From a bacterium D16-34 (GTDB lineage: Bacteria > Actinomycetota > Coriobacteriia > Coriobacteriales > Eggerthellaceae), in assembly GCA_003612515.1 (NCBI GenBank), contig RAZB01000010.1:1-54988 (forward strand): 54,988 nt of DNA. Reading direction: 5' to 3'. Position 1 is the stretch's first letter; every line of letters starts with the position of its first letter. Positions 8,770 to 16,928 of this stretch are shown one piece after another. The position numbers and the translations under genes were made by a program. The notes beneath the pieces are model-generated. The model did no database searches, had not been told where the DNA came from, and saw nothing but the letters and a program-made list of their open reading frames with translations.

Positions 8770-9558
8770 ATGCTAACTCGTCAGCAATTTGATGCACTCG
8801 TTGCAAAATATAATGCGGGTGTGCTGACCGAAGAAGAGCAAGCATTGCTTGATCCCTATAAAGTCAAACGCGCAGTTTTGCTGGCGTCAGGTTTTGGGAG
8901 CCGTTTGATGCCAGCAACAAAAACAACCCCAAAGCCTCTCATTTCTGTTAATGGAGTTCGCATTATCGATTCTATTTTGGATGCATTAGAAGCTGCTGAT
9001 GTGCACGAGATTTATATCGTGGTGGGGTATAAGGGCGAACAGTTCGAGCAGCTCAAAGACAAGTACCCCACAATTCAAATAATCAAAAATCCGCTCTTTG
9101 ATAGTACAAACAATATTTCAAGTGCGCTTGTAGCTAAAGATCATTTCCAAAACGCTTATGTGTTTGAGTCTGATCTGTTTGTCAAAAATCCGGAAATTTT
9201 ACCTGCATATCAATACGAAACAAATTATGTGGGAGTGCCGGTTGACCAGACGCCAGATTGGTGTTTTGACGTGGATGATGAGGGTATCATTTATGACTTG
9301 CATAAGGGTGGTGCCAATTGCTACCACATGTATGGAATCTCATACTGGGACGGTCGTGATGGCGCGCAACTAGCGCAAGATCTGCCTGCTGCTTTTGAGC
9401 AGGATGAGAATCGTCAGCGCTTCTGGGACGATGTTCCCTGTGTGGTCGCGCGCGACAATTACACAATCCATGTGCGTCCTGTTAGTTTTGAAGACGTAGA
9501 CGAGATTGATACCTTCGACGAATTGTTGGCGCTTGATAGCTCTTATGAGTGCCTTTAA
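8770..9558 (+). CDS. LicC-like sugar-phosphate/phosphocholine nucleotidyltransferase
   Basis: This 262-residue protein has a short helical N-terminus (residues 1-35) and then a nucleotidyltransferase core starting AVLLASGFGSRLMPATKTTP, with KPL closing the loop. The pattern SRLMPxTKTTPKPL is very close to LicC/phosphocholine cytidylyltransferase. I choose ATG 8770, ten bases after aaggag; GTG 8764 and TTG 8743 are also in frame but less well spaced. It lies 52 bases after the LicC-LicA fusion and is probably co-transcribed. Two nucleotidyltransferases in a row suggest either two activated donors or that one copy does the cytidylyl step and the other has drifted. Enzyme class is secure, substrate is not. 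Confidence 0.8.
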   Translation: MLTRQQFDALVAKYNAGVLTEEEQALLDPYKVKRAVLLASGFGSRLMPATKTTPKPLISVNGVRIIDSILDALEAADVHEIYIVVGYKGEQFEQLKDKYPTIQIIKNPLFDSTNNISSALVAKDHFQNAYVFESDLFVKNPEILPAYQYETNYVGVPVDQTPDWCFDVDDEGIIYDLHKGGANCYHMYGISYWDGRDGAQLAQDLPAAFEQDENRQRFWDDVPCVVARDNYTIHVRPVSFEDVDEIDTFDELLALDSSYECL

Positions 9559-9623
9559 GCTCCGCTGAGAGCGTGAAGCTTTCGCGAAGAGAACTTTTTG
9601 CATGAGACGTTGCAAAATGTGAG

Positions 9624-9629
9624 TATAAT
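9624..9629 (+). promoter_or_regulatory. Perfect -10 hexamer just upstream of a GT2 start codon
   Basis: TATAAT ends eight bases before the ATG at 9638, so transcription would be expected to start at or within a base or two of the A of the start codon. No Shine-Dalgarno lies between. No good -35 is seen at 16-18 bases; TTGCAT at 9598 is 20 bases away. A leaderless transcript, common in actinobacteria, is the reading. Confidence 0.4.
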
Positions 9630-9637
9630 AAAAAGCT

Positions 9638-10318
9638 ATGAAAACACTAGCTGTAATACCTGCATACAATGAAGAAGAGAGTATCGTTGATACGGTTGAG
9701 GAACTAAAAGCAATAGCTCCTCAGATTGATTACATTATCGTCAACGATGGCTCGAAAGATAATACCTTGGCAGTATGCCAAGAGCATGGATTTAATGTCT
9801 TAAACCTTCCAGTCAACGTTGGGCTAACCGGCGGCTTTCAAGCTGGCATGAAATATGCTTGGGAGAAAGGTTATGACTACGTTGTTCAATTTGATGCAGA
9901 TGGTCAACATCGCCCTGAGTTTATTCAAAAGATGGTTGATGCTGCGGTTGAGCAAGATGCTGATATTGTAATTGGTTCGAGGTTTGTAACCGAGAAGAAG
10001 CAGGCGAGTGCTCGAATGACCGGATCTGCTTTGATATCAGGGATTATTAAGCTGACGACAGGAAAGCGTATCAAGGATCCGACTTCTGGCATGCGTCTGT
10101 ATAACCGCGATATGATCAAGCGTTTTGTTTACGAGCCTGATTTCGGGCCTGAGCCAGACACTGTTGCCTATTTAATTCGTCAGGGCGCACGTGTTATTGA
10201 AGTGCAGGCTGATATGCGCGATCGTACAGCAGGAGAAAGCTATTTGAGTTTCTCCAAGTCAATTTCGTATATGATGCGAACCTGTACGTCCATTCTGTTT
10301 GTCCAATGGTTCAGGTGA
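9638..10318 (+). CDS. Family 2 glycosyltransferase, dolichol-phosphate mannosyltransferase type
   Basis: The 226-residue protein is a compact GT-A domain with IVNDGSKDNT (about residues 34-43) and the metal-binding QFDADGQHRPEF (about 88-99). It matches the polyprenyl-phosphate sugar synthase branch that transfers a sugar from a nucleotide donor to a lipid phosphate on the cytoplasmic face. There are no C-terminal membrane helices; the next gene supplies a small membrane partner (DUF2304), a pairing common in Gram-positive polysaccharide loci. The start lacks a ribosome binding site and sits eight bases after a TATAAT. Confidence 0.85.
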   Translation: MKTLAVIPAYNEEESIVDTVEELKAIAPQIDYIIVNDGSKDNTLAVCQEHGFNVLNLPVNVGLTGGFQAGMKYAWEKGYDYVVQFDADGQHRPEFIQKMVDAAVEQDADIVIGSRFVTEKKQASARMTGSALISGIIKLTTGKRIKDPTSGMRLYNRDMIKRFVYEPDFGPEPDTVAYLIRQGARVIEVQADMRDRTAGESYLSFSKSISYMMRTCTSILFVQWFR

Positions 10319-10322
10319 TAGC

Positions 10323-10652
10323 ATGAATATTGCGTTGCGTATTTTTTTGGTCATTGGTGCAGTCATTGTGTTCGCCATGGTCATTCGTAAGATTCGTAAA
10401 TCAGAAATGCAGGCAAGCGATTCGGTGTTTTGGCTGCTATTTGCTGGAGCTTTTGTTGTCATCGCCCTTATTCCGCAAATTGCTTTTGTAGTTTCAGACT
10501 GGTTGGGCTTTGATTCGCCATCTAACTTTGTCTTTCTCTTCGTGATTGCGATTCTTTTTATAAAAGCATTTACGCTTTCTGCTGATGTTGCCCGTTTGCG
10601 CCAGAAAGTTGTAGCGCTTACCCAAGAAATCGCTTTGCGCGAAAAACGCTAA
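10323..10652 (+). CDS. DUF2304 small membrane protein
   Basis: The 109-residue protein has three hydrophobic helices (about residues 3-20, 33-52 and 66-82) and a charged C-terminal helix, with the family-typical SVFWLLFAGAFVVIALIPQ stretch. DUF2304 proteins nearly always follow a GT2 gene like the one ending four bases upstream and are thought to anchor or assist it. I start at ATG 10323, preceded by the weak site aggtga; the longer in-frame start at 10299 would overlap the GT2 gene. Confidence 0.8.
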   Translation: MNIALRIFLVIGAVIVFAMVIRKIRKSEMQASDSVFWLLFAGAFVVIALIPQIAFVVSDWLGFDSPSNFVFLFVIAILFIKAFTLSADVARLRQKVVALTQEIALREKR

Positions 10653-10670
10653 CGTAAGGGGAGTGACTGC

Positions 10671-11759
10671 ATGGAAGAAAAGATGCAGACACCGGAGATT
10701 TCGGTGCTTGTTCCAATTTACAACGTAGAGCGCTATTTAGAAGAGTGCTTGCAATCACTTCGAGATCAGACATTTGAAGATTTTGAAGTGATTTGCATTA
10801 ATGATGGATCAACAGATTCGTCGCGAGAGATCATTCAACGGTTTATGGATGCAGATCAACGTTTTCGCGTGATCGATAAGCCAAACTCTGGTTATGGCGC
10901 TTCTATGAACCAGGGATTACGTACAGCGCGTGGAACCTATGTCAACATCTTGGAATCTGATGACTATTTAGAGCCAGATGGCCTAGCGCGCATGCATAAG
11001 GTTGCCAAAGATTTTGATGCGCAGGTGGTAAAAGCTGGTTTTTATTTTTACTGGTCAACGCCTGAGGTTCGTAATGAATATTGCGCGTTAGTTTCTAAGC
11101 AGCTATGCGATAAGCTTGAGAATCCGCAGGTAAACCAAGAGATATTCTACTCTAAGCCTTCAATCTGGTCGGCGCTTTATAGGCGTGATTTTCTCGAAGA
11201 GAATGACATTGTCTTTTTGGAAACCCCTGGAGCATCTTATCAAGATGCTGCCTTTAACTTTAAGGTATGGGTCAGTGCCGAGCGTGTAGTATATCTGGAT
11301 GAAGCTTATCTCCACTATCGCCAAGACAATGAGGCTTCTTCGGTAAACTCTCCGGGTAAGGTATATTGCGTTTGCGATGAATATGCCGAAATGCAGCGCT
11401 ATCTTGACGAGCGTCCCGAAAAGCGTGCTTACTTGCAAAACGTGTTGACCAAGATGAAGTATGACACCTACATGTGGAACTTCGAGCGGCTTTCCCCTGA
11501 GCTTGGTCGCGAATTTTTGGAACGTTTTTCGCAAGACTTCAAAGAGCATACTGCTCAAGGCACCATTGATCTTGAGATGTTTGACTGGTGGAAGGTTCCC
11601 GATCTGAAAACTATCATGCTCTCTCCTGATTTATTCTTTGCTCAGCGCACGTGCAAGGATGAATATTCCGCAATCCAAAAGATAAAGCACTACCTTGATA
11701 TAGGCGGTGTGAGTCTTTTAGTGCTTGCGCTTAAGCAAAAGATGGCATCACGAGGTTAA
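10671..11759 (+). CDS. Family 2 glycosyltransferase
   Basis: The 362-residue protein has an N-terminal GT-A domain: ISVLVPIYNVERYLEECL, INDGSTDSS and the metal-binding ESDDYLEPDG. A C-terminal helical region of about 130 residues has no clear family. It resembles capsule/teichoic-acid glycosyltransferases (CpsI/WcaA type) that add sugars to lipid-linked intermediates in the cytoplasm. A ggggag site lies seven bases before the ATG. It is followed four bases later by a second GT2 gene, so the two are almost certainly translated from one message. Confidence 0.88.
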   Translation: MEEKMQTPEISVLVPIYNVERYLEECLQSLRDQTFEDFEVICINDGSTDSSREIIQRFMDADQRFRVIDKPNSGYGASMNQGLRTARGTYVNILESDDYLEPDGLARMHKVAKDFDAQVVKAGFYFYWSTPEVRNEYCALVSKQLCDKLENPQVNQEIFYSKPSIWSALYRRDFLEENDIVFLETPGASYQDAAFNFKVWVSAERVVYLDEAYLHYRQDNEASSVNSPGKVYCVCDEYAEMQRYLDERPEKRAYLQNVLTKMKYDTYMWNFERLSPELGREFLERFSQDFKEHTAQGTIDLEMFDWWKVPDLKTIMLSPDLFFAQRTCKDEYSAIQKIKHYLDIGGVSLLVLALKQKMASRG

Positions 11760-11763
11760 ATAT

Positions 11764-12954
11764 ATGGCGCGCGTCTCAGTTATTATTCCGGTTTACAACG
11801 TTGAGAATTTTGTCGCTCAATGCTTGGCAACGGTGCGCGCTCAAACACTTGATGACATTGAAATCATTTGCGTAAACGATGGTTCAACCGATGGCTCGTT
11901 GGCGATTTTGGAAGCCGCGCGCAATCTTGATGATCGAATTGTTGTTGTCGACAAGCCAAACGGCGGTCTTTCTTCTGCGCGCAATGCTGGTATTACAAAA
12001 GCCACTGCTCAATACCTGATGTTTGTCGATTCTGATGACTTGCTTGAGCTGAATGCGTGTGAGCGCGTTGTTGAGACATTTGAAGATACCGGCGCCGACA
12101 TTATCACCTTCGGGGCAACGTGTTATCCGGCATGGGGTGGCAATGATTGGTTGGTCGGCTGTCTCTCACCTGCGCCGGCGTCATATACCGGTCAAGACTT
12201 TGATCTTATGTTTCGCGAAGATACCCGTCCCTATGTGTGGAGATCGGCAGTAACGCGAGATTTTCTTGAACGTACACATCTGACATTTCGTGAAGATGTG
12301 CGCTTTGGCGAAGACCAGGTATTTTATTTTGAGGCTTATCCTCAGGCTGCGCGGTGTGAAGTGATAGCAGATAAGTTGTATTTGTATCGTACTTCGCGCA
12401 AGGATTCACTTATGGATCAGCGCCTTTCAAGTAAAGCGGCAAAAGCGAACAACCATGTCAACATTGCCGAGAAGATTTTTTCCATCTGGGATGACCAGGG
12501 GTGGCTCTCCCTTGAGGGAAGGCGTTTGCTTGAATGGTTTGGTGAATTTGCTGGGGTTGATGCGCTTTCGAGCGAAGAGTCCGCATGCAATCAGACCATT
12601 GCTGATATGCGTGAGTTAGTGGCACCTTATTGGGATAGTCTTAATACCGACGAACTTGAGGGTGGCACGCGCGGCATGTTTGTGCGCATTATGAATCCCG
12701 AGCCATTAAGTAAGGCAGAAGCAAAAAAGGTCTTATGGCTGTATTTTCGCCATCGTTACGGTTGGAAATTCTGCGTGCGCAAGTTTGGACACGATGTTCT
12801 CATGCGACCCTTCCGAGCCATTAAACAAGCATGCCAAAAGGCTCTTCCGGAGTCTTCTGCCCACAAAGCTGAGCGCCTTGAGCGTGAAGAACTCTTAAGA
12901 ACTTATGAGGCTGATCGATTAGCTGCGCTTGAAGCACTAAGCTTGAAGAACTGA
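11764..12954 (+). CDS. Family 2 glycosyltransferase
   Basis: This is a 396-residue protein with the GT-A motifs VSVIIPVYNVENFVAQCL, VNDGSTDGS and VDSDDLLEL. The C-terminus is rich in charged helices (about residues 340-396). I start at ATG 11764 (gagg nine bases upstream) rather than an in-frame ATG inside the preceding gene at 11725. Sugar and acceptor cannot be told. The last codons run into a 14-base tandem repeat that also spans the stop codon of the convergent LicD gene. Confidence 0.88.
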   Translation: MARVSVIIPVYNVENFVAQCLATVRAQTLDDIEIICVNDGSTDGSLAILEAARNLDDRIVVVDKPNGGLSSARNAGITKATAQYLMFVDSDDLLELNACERVVETFEDTGADIITFGATCYPAWGGNDWLVGCLSPAPASYTGQDFDLMFREDTRPYVWRSAVTRDFLERTHLTFREDVRFGEDQVFYFEAYPQAARCEVIADKLYLYRTSRKDSLMDQRLSSKAAKANNHVNIAEKIFSIWDDQGWLSLEGRRLLEWFGEFAGVDALSSEESACNQTIADMRELVAPYWDSLNTDELEGGTRGMFVRIMNPEPLSKAEAKKVLWLYFRHRYGWKFCVRKFGHDVLMRPFRAIKQACQKALPESSAHKAERLEREELLRTYEADRLAALEALSLKN

Positions 12955-12964
12955 GCTTGAAGAA
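12937..12964. repeat. 14-base tandem duplication across two convergent stop codons
   Basis: Two copies of ctRagcttgaagaa (12937-12950 and 12951-12964) lie head to tail, and a partial third copy begins at 12965. The plus-strand GT2 stop (12952-12954) is in the second copy, and the minus-strand LicD stop (12965-12967) starts the third. Replication slippage is the likely origin. Confidence 0.7.
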
Positions 12965-14143
12965 CTAAGCCTGCGACTCCCGTAATGCTTTGTGCAAGAT
13001 TTCTTGCGTATCCTCATCATCTACGAGCGTTTGATCAATGTGCTTGTAGTGCGTGCGAATGTCATGTGGCACGGCAAGGTAGTCTCCATACGATTGCGCA
13101 AGGAGCTTTTCGGCGTTATGGGGCGCATAGCACAGATGTCCCTCGAAGGGGATGCGGATAAGCGGAAAGACGTCATCATAGGCGTAGTTGCCCTTGACCA
13201 TAGTCAAGAAGTCAAAGTTTTCGACACCCCAAATGAGTGCAGTTGCCTTATCTTGGTCAGCGAACAAACCAGACGCATGGGTATCAGCAATAGCTTTTTC
13301 GTAACGCGCCTTGAGCGCTTCAGATGCTGAATCTCTACTATCAAGATAGGGAGTTTGCGACCAGAAGGCAAAGCGCTCATCGCTGTCAAGTTCATCGGTA
13401 AGCTGGTGTCGAATTTCGCGCAGCTCATCTACCAGCTCACGCGTTGGTTTCTGTGCGGCATCGAAGACGAAAATGTCCAAAAAGCACGGAATAGTTTCGT
13501 CGGTATAGCGGAAGCGAATTTGTTCGCACTTGGCATATCTGTCGAAGACGTGCGTAATGATATAGCGTGAGTCTTTGGCAACAGCCTCTTCAAGGCGGGC
13601 AACCTCAGGACGCACCATTCCAAGGTCGACATCGTCATCCCAAGGAATAAAGCCGCCATGGCGAACTGCGCCGAGCAGTGTGCCAAATTCCAGCCAATAA
13701 GCGATATCGTTTTCTTGGCAGAATTGGTCGAAGTCTCTTAAGAGTTGTGCGGTAACCAGCTGGATGAGGCGTGCATTGCCATGAGCTGGGGGAAGTTCGC
13801 GGAAGAAACGACGCTTAGCCTCAATGAGTGTTTCGTCATCTTTGCGATAGGTATTCCAACCAAAAATCTCTGAGCGCACATCGTGAGCATCAAGGGTACC
13901 TTCAATGGTGTGCAGAAGCGGCATGATAACCCGATCAACTTTAGTGTTCAAGTTGCCGTTGATGCCATTGTCGGCTTGCTGGATGTATGCACCAAGCGAA
14001 TCGGTGCTTTCGCTTACACGACGATGGAGTGCTTCCATTTCGCGCTGTTGACTTGCTTGCAGTTGATTAACTTGTTCTTGCAGGTTGCGGACTGCAAGTC
14101 GCGTGGCAAAGAGCTTGTTGTAGATCTGTCTGAGTGTACTCAT
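12965..14143 (-). CDS. LicD-family phosphotransferase with N-terminal coiled coil (second of two)
   Basis: This is a 392-residue protein. Residues ~1-60 are heptad-rich and predicted coiled coil (LQEQVNQLQASQQREMEALH). The LicD domain follows from about residue 120, with LEFGTLLGAVRHGGFIPWDD and the acidic DDDVDLG. It should move a phosphoryl-alcohol group, probably phosphocholine, from its nucleotide carrier to a glycan. It is on the minus strand six bases downstream of the ABC ATPase gene, so the three minus-strand genes (permease, ATPase, LicD) form one operon and decoration is tied to export. The coiled coil may tether it to a partner; that is inference. Confidence 0.85.
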   Translation of the reverse strand: MSTLRQIYNKLFATRLAVRNLQEQVNQLQASQQREMEALHRRVSESTDSLGAYIQQADNGINGNLNTKVDRVIMPLLHTIEGTLDAHDVRSEIFGWNTYRKDDETLIEAKRRFFRELPPAHGNARLIQLVTAQLLRDFDQFCQENDIAYWLEFGTLLGAVRHGGFIPWDDDVDLGMVRPEVARLEEAVAKDSRYIITHVFDRYAKCEQIRFRYTDETIPCFLDIFVFDAAQKPTRELVDELREIRHQLTDELDSDERFAFWSQTPYLDSRDSASEALKARYEKAIADTHASGLFADQDKATALIWGVENFDFLTMVKGNYAYDDVFPLIRIPFEGHLCYAPHNAEKLLAQSYGDYLAVPHDIRTHYKHIDQTLVDDEDTQEILHKALRESQA

Positions 14144-14149
14144 GAGTGG

Positions 14150-15955
14150 TTACCGCGCTTTCATCACTTTGGCTAGTAATGCTTTATCGGTTTGATCAAA
14201 CAAGACGTGACTTCCTATAAAGGTAAGGGTAAGATCTGCGCCTTTGCGATTATCGATCATGCGAATGGCGTTTGCTATAGAGTCAAGGTCGCCGGCATTT
14301 TCAAACAAGACACGACTGTGATCTGAAAGAACATATTGCCCGACCGCAAAAGCGTCAGCTGGATCTGCCGCTGAAACCATGATGAGTTGTGCGGCGGCGC
14401 TGTCAAGTTCATCATCAACCCATTCGTTGATGACGCGGTTTGCCTCTGAAGGGTTGGGCGCGCAAAATCTTTTCTTATGCGCAATAGGAAGCGCTTCAAG
14501 TGCTGGGGTGGGCAGGGTAGGTTCGCCACCAAGAACGATGATCTCGTCGAAGGCGCCCGTCTCAAGCACAGATTTGAGCTCATCATCAAGGCCACCGCCG
14601 CGTTGAACATAGAAAAGTGCAGCGCGTTTGCGTAAGGTGACTGGCATGCAAGAGATCGTATCTGCGCTGCATCCTGCCCAGGTGACAACCGCGCATGAAC
14701 CCCAACCATCGAGCTGTGTATAAGCATTGAGCGCTACATCGTGTGGTGTTTTACCGTCGATGCGAATAAGCTGTGCTTCACTCAGTAGCTCTGCAAGTTC
14801 CGCCTCAATAACAGGTGAGATTTCATTTTCGTTCCCAATGATAATAACGCGTTGGGGAGCCTCTTGTTTGAGCGCGTGCGCGGTAATGTCTGGTATAGCG
14901 TCTGGTCGTACGAGATACAGCGGCGCCTCAAGTAAGGCTGAGACGTGATTTGCCAGCATACACAGGGCGTCATTGGTGCCAGGAGCCACAACAATGCTAG
15001 GTGTTTTTGTGGGGATGGATGATGCTTCGCGCAGCTTTACTGCGCTGCCAAAGCGATCTTCGCCCACGATAGTTTGCGTGATGTCTTCGTCCGCCTCAAC
15101 GCTGGGAAGTTTAAGGGCGTCATAGACGAGCGCCTCAGACTCAGGACTTCCTTCGTGACCACCTAAGATGCGATAGAGCGAGCAAACGCTTTCAACATCG
15201 CCGATGGTGCGCATATGTCCTTTTTCAATCCAGACCGCCTTGTTGCACAAACGCGCAATTTGGGCGTTACTGTGCGAAACAATCAAAACGGTGACCTGGT
15301 GATCTTTAATGAGTGATTCAATTTTGCGTTCACATTTTTGTTGGAACATGAAGTCGCCAACTGAAAGCACCTCATCAACTATCAGGATGTCGGGTACTAC
15401 AACAGTGGCAACGGCGAAAGCGACGCGTGCAACCATGCCCGAGGAGTAGTTTTTCATCGGCATGTCTAAGAACTGTTCAACTTCAGCGAAGTCAACAATT
15501 TCATCGAAATGCTCATCCAGATATTCATGGGTATATCCGAGCAAAGCGCCGTTGAGATAGATGTTTTCGCGGGCGGTAAGCTCCATGTCAAAACCTGCGC
15601 CAAGCTCAATAAGAGGAGCGATGGTGCCGTTTATAGTGCAAGACCCTTCAGTGGGCTCTAAGACGCCCGCGATAATCTTGAGGAGCGTGGATTTACCTGA
15701 GCCATTGGTGCCTAAGATGCCAAAAACGTCTCCACGTTTGATATCGAAGGTAATGTTGTCCAAGGCACGAAACTCTTTAAAGCGTAATTCATGACGCGCA
15801 AGGGCAATGGCATACTCTTTGAGTGAATTGAGTTGCTGATTCGCCATATTGAACACCATGGAAACGTTGTTGATGCCAACAACGGTTTCGCGCTGTTCAT
15901 CTGCGGCAGTATCAAGCGTTGATTCAAGAAAAGAGATATTTACAACTTCGGGCAT
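14150..15955 (-). CDS. Wzt/TagH-like ABC exporter ATPase with C-terminal CWB2-like extension
   Basis: This is a 601-residue protein. Residues ~20-270 are an ABC ATPase of the polysaccharide/teichoic-acid export type: Walker A GILGTNGSGKSTLLKIIAG, signature YSSGMVARVAFA and Walker B PDILIVDEVLSVGD. About 300 further residues show two or three alternating alpha/beta units with phrases such as PQRVIIIGNENEISPVIEAE and DEIIVLGGEPTLPTPALEAL. That pattern recalls the cell-wall-binding repeat 2 (CWB2) family. No membrane segment separates the halves, so the extension should be cytoplasmic, where a wall-binding role makes no sense; in Wzt proteins the C-terminal domain recognises the glycan end. It pairs with the permease nine bases upstream. 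Confidence 0.85.
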   Translation of the reverse strand: MPEVVNISFLESTLDTAADEQRETVVGINNVSMVFNMANQQLNSLKEYAIALARHELRFKEFRALDNITFDIKRGDVFGILGTNGSGKSTLLKIIAGVLEPTEGSCTINGTIAPLIELGAGFDMELTARENIYLNGALLGYTHEYLDEHFDEIVDFAEVEQFLDMPMKNYSSGMVARVAFAVATVVVPDILIVDEVLSVGDFMFQQKCERKIESLIKDHQVTVLIVSHSNAQIARLCNKAVWIEKGHMRTIGDVESVCSLYRILGGHEGSPESEALVYDALKLPSVEADEDITQTIVGEDRFGSAVKLREASSIPTKTPSIVVAPGTNDALCMLANHVSALLEAPLYLVRPDAIPDITAHALKQEAPQRVIIIGNENEISPVIEAELAELLSEAQLIRIDGKTPHDVALNAYTQLDGWGSCAVVTWAGCSADTISCMPVTLRKRAALFYVQRGGGLDDELKSVLETGAFDEIIVLGGEPTLPTPALEALPIAHKKRFCAPNPSEANRVINEWVDDELDSAAAQLIMVSAADPADAFAVGQYVLSDHSRVLFENAGDLDSIANAIRMIDNRKGADLTLTFIGSHVLFDQTDKALLAKVMKAR

Positions 15956-15964
15956 ATAATCGTC

Positions 15965-16756
15965 CTAAACGTAGAGGATAAATTTCTTTTCGGTTTTACG
16001 GAAAACAAGATAACCGATAGCAAACATCACAGCTGCAAATGAAAAGCACACCAGGTTTTCGCCAAGACCAGGCGTTTGACCCCACAGCATGATTTCGCGG
16101 AAATACGTGACGTAGTAATACATGGGGTTGAACTGCATGATATTGAGCATCCAGCTATCAAGAATGGTTACGGGGTAAAACAGTGGTGTGGCATATGTCC
16201 AGGCAGTAATAACAACGCCCCACAGATGGCATACGTCGCGGAAAAAGACAGCAAGCGCGCTCAGAAGCAGACCGATGCCCAAGCTAAAAAGAACAACATA
16301 GAACAAAAGCAAAGGCAAAAAGAGGATGTTTGCTGTGGGCGCTACGCGGAAAAAGAGCATAACAGCCGCAATGGCGATAAGCGAGAAAATGAAATTCACC
16401 AATTGGAAAATGACTTTTTCAATGGGGAATACCATTTTGTTGATGCGTATCTTTTTGATAAGCGACGCTGAGTCAATGATGGAATGCATGGCTGAAGATG
16501 TTGAGTCTGCCATGAGCGCAAAAAGGGTGTTTCCTAAAATGAGATACAGCGGGAAGTTTTCAATCTCGAAGCGAAAAACGAAGCTAAAAACAGCAGAGAG
16601 AACTACCATCATTAGCAAAGGATTGAGAACCGACCAAAGTACGCCGAGCATGCTTCGACGGTATTTGAGTTTGAAATCTTTGGAAACCAGCGCTGTTAAG
16701 ATGAATCGATCTTTTTTCCAGCTAGTTACTGCATTTTCAGACAAAACGAACCTCAT
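15965..16756 (-). CDS. Wzm/TagG-like ABC-2 permease
   Basis: The 263-residue protein has about six membrane helices and the ABC-2 features KYRRSMLGVLWSVLNPL near the N-terminus and NPMYYYVTYFREIML near the C-terminus. It forms the membrane channel of the glycopolymer exporter with the ATPase encoded directly downstream. I place the start at ATG 16756, giving the usual family length; a longer frame to 16900 would add 48 residues unlike the family. No strong ribosome binding site is seen. A -10-like TATACT lies about 35 bases upstream on the minus strand. Confidence 0.85.
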   Translation of the reverse strand: MRFVLSENAVTSWKKDRFILTALVSKDFKLKYRRSMLGVLWSVLNPLLMMVVLSAVFSFVFRFEIENFPLYLILGNTLFALMADSTSSAMHSIIDSASLIKKIRINKMVFPIEKVIFQLVNFIFSLIAIAAVMLFFRVAPTANILFLPLLLFYVVLFSLGIGLLLSALAVFFRDVCHLWGVVITAWTYATPLFYPVTILDSWMLNIMQFNPMYYYVTYFREIMLWGQTPGLGENLVCFSFAAVMFAIGYLVFRKTEKKFILYV

Positions 16757-16791
16757 TAATGGCTGATTGATGTTGGATGAATGTAGGTCAT

Positions 16792-16797
16792 AGTATA
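16792..16797 (-). promoter_or_regulatory. Candidate -10 for the exporter-licD operon
   Basis: On the minus strand TATACT lies about 35 bases ahead of the permease start. The -35 position is poor (GCCACA at 17 bases). It is the best -10 candidate in the 170-base gap between the divergent permease and metalloprotease genes. Confidence 0.3.
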
Positions 16798-16880
16798 GCG
16801 CACTGGGATAAGGGTGTGGCGTAGGGTGCCATTTGATGGAGAGACGATGCAGATGGTTGGATAAAGGTCGTCTTGTCTCA

Positions 16881-16889
16881 TGGTACAAT
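16881..16889 (+). promoter_or_regulatory. Extended -10 promoter for the M6 protease gene
   Basis: TGGTACAAT (TGn plus TACAAT) lies 39 bases before the GTG start of the repeat-bearing protease. No clear -35 is present, as is usual for extended -10 promoters. Transcription would diverge from the exporter operon. Confidence 0.45.
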
Positions 16890-16928
16890 GCCGTTTTCAA
16901 TTACTAAAACGACCGTGGGGGAGAAACA

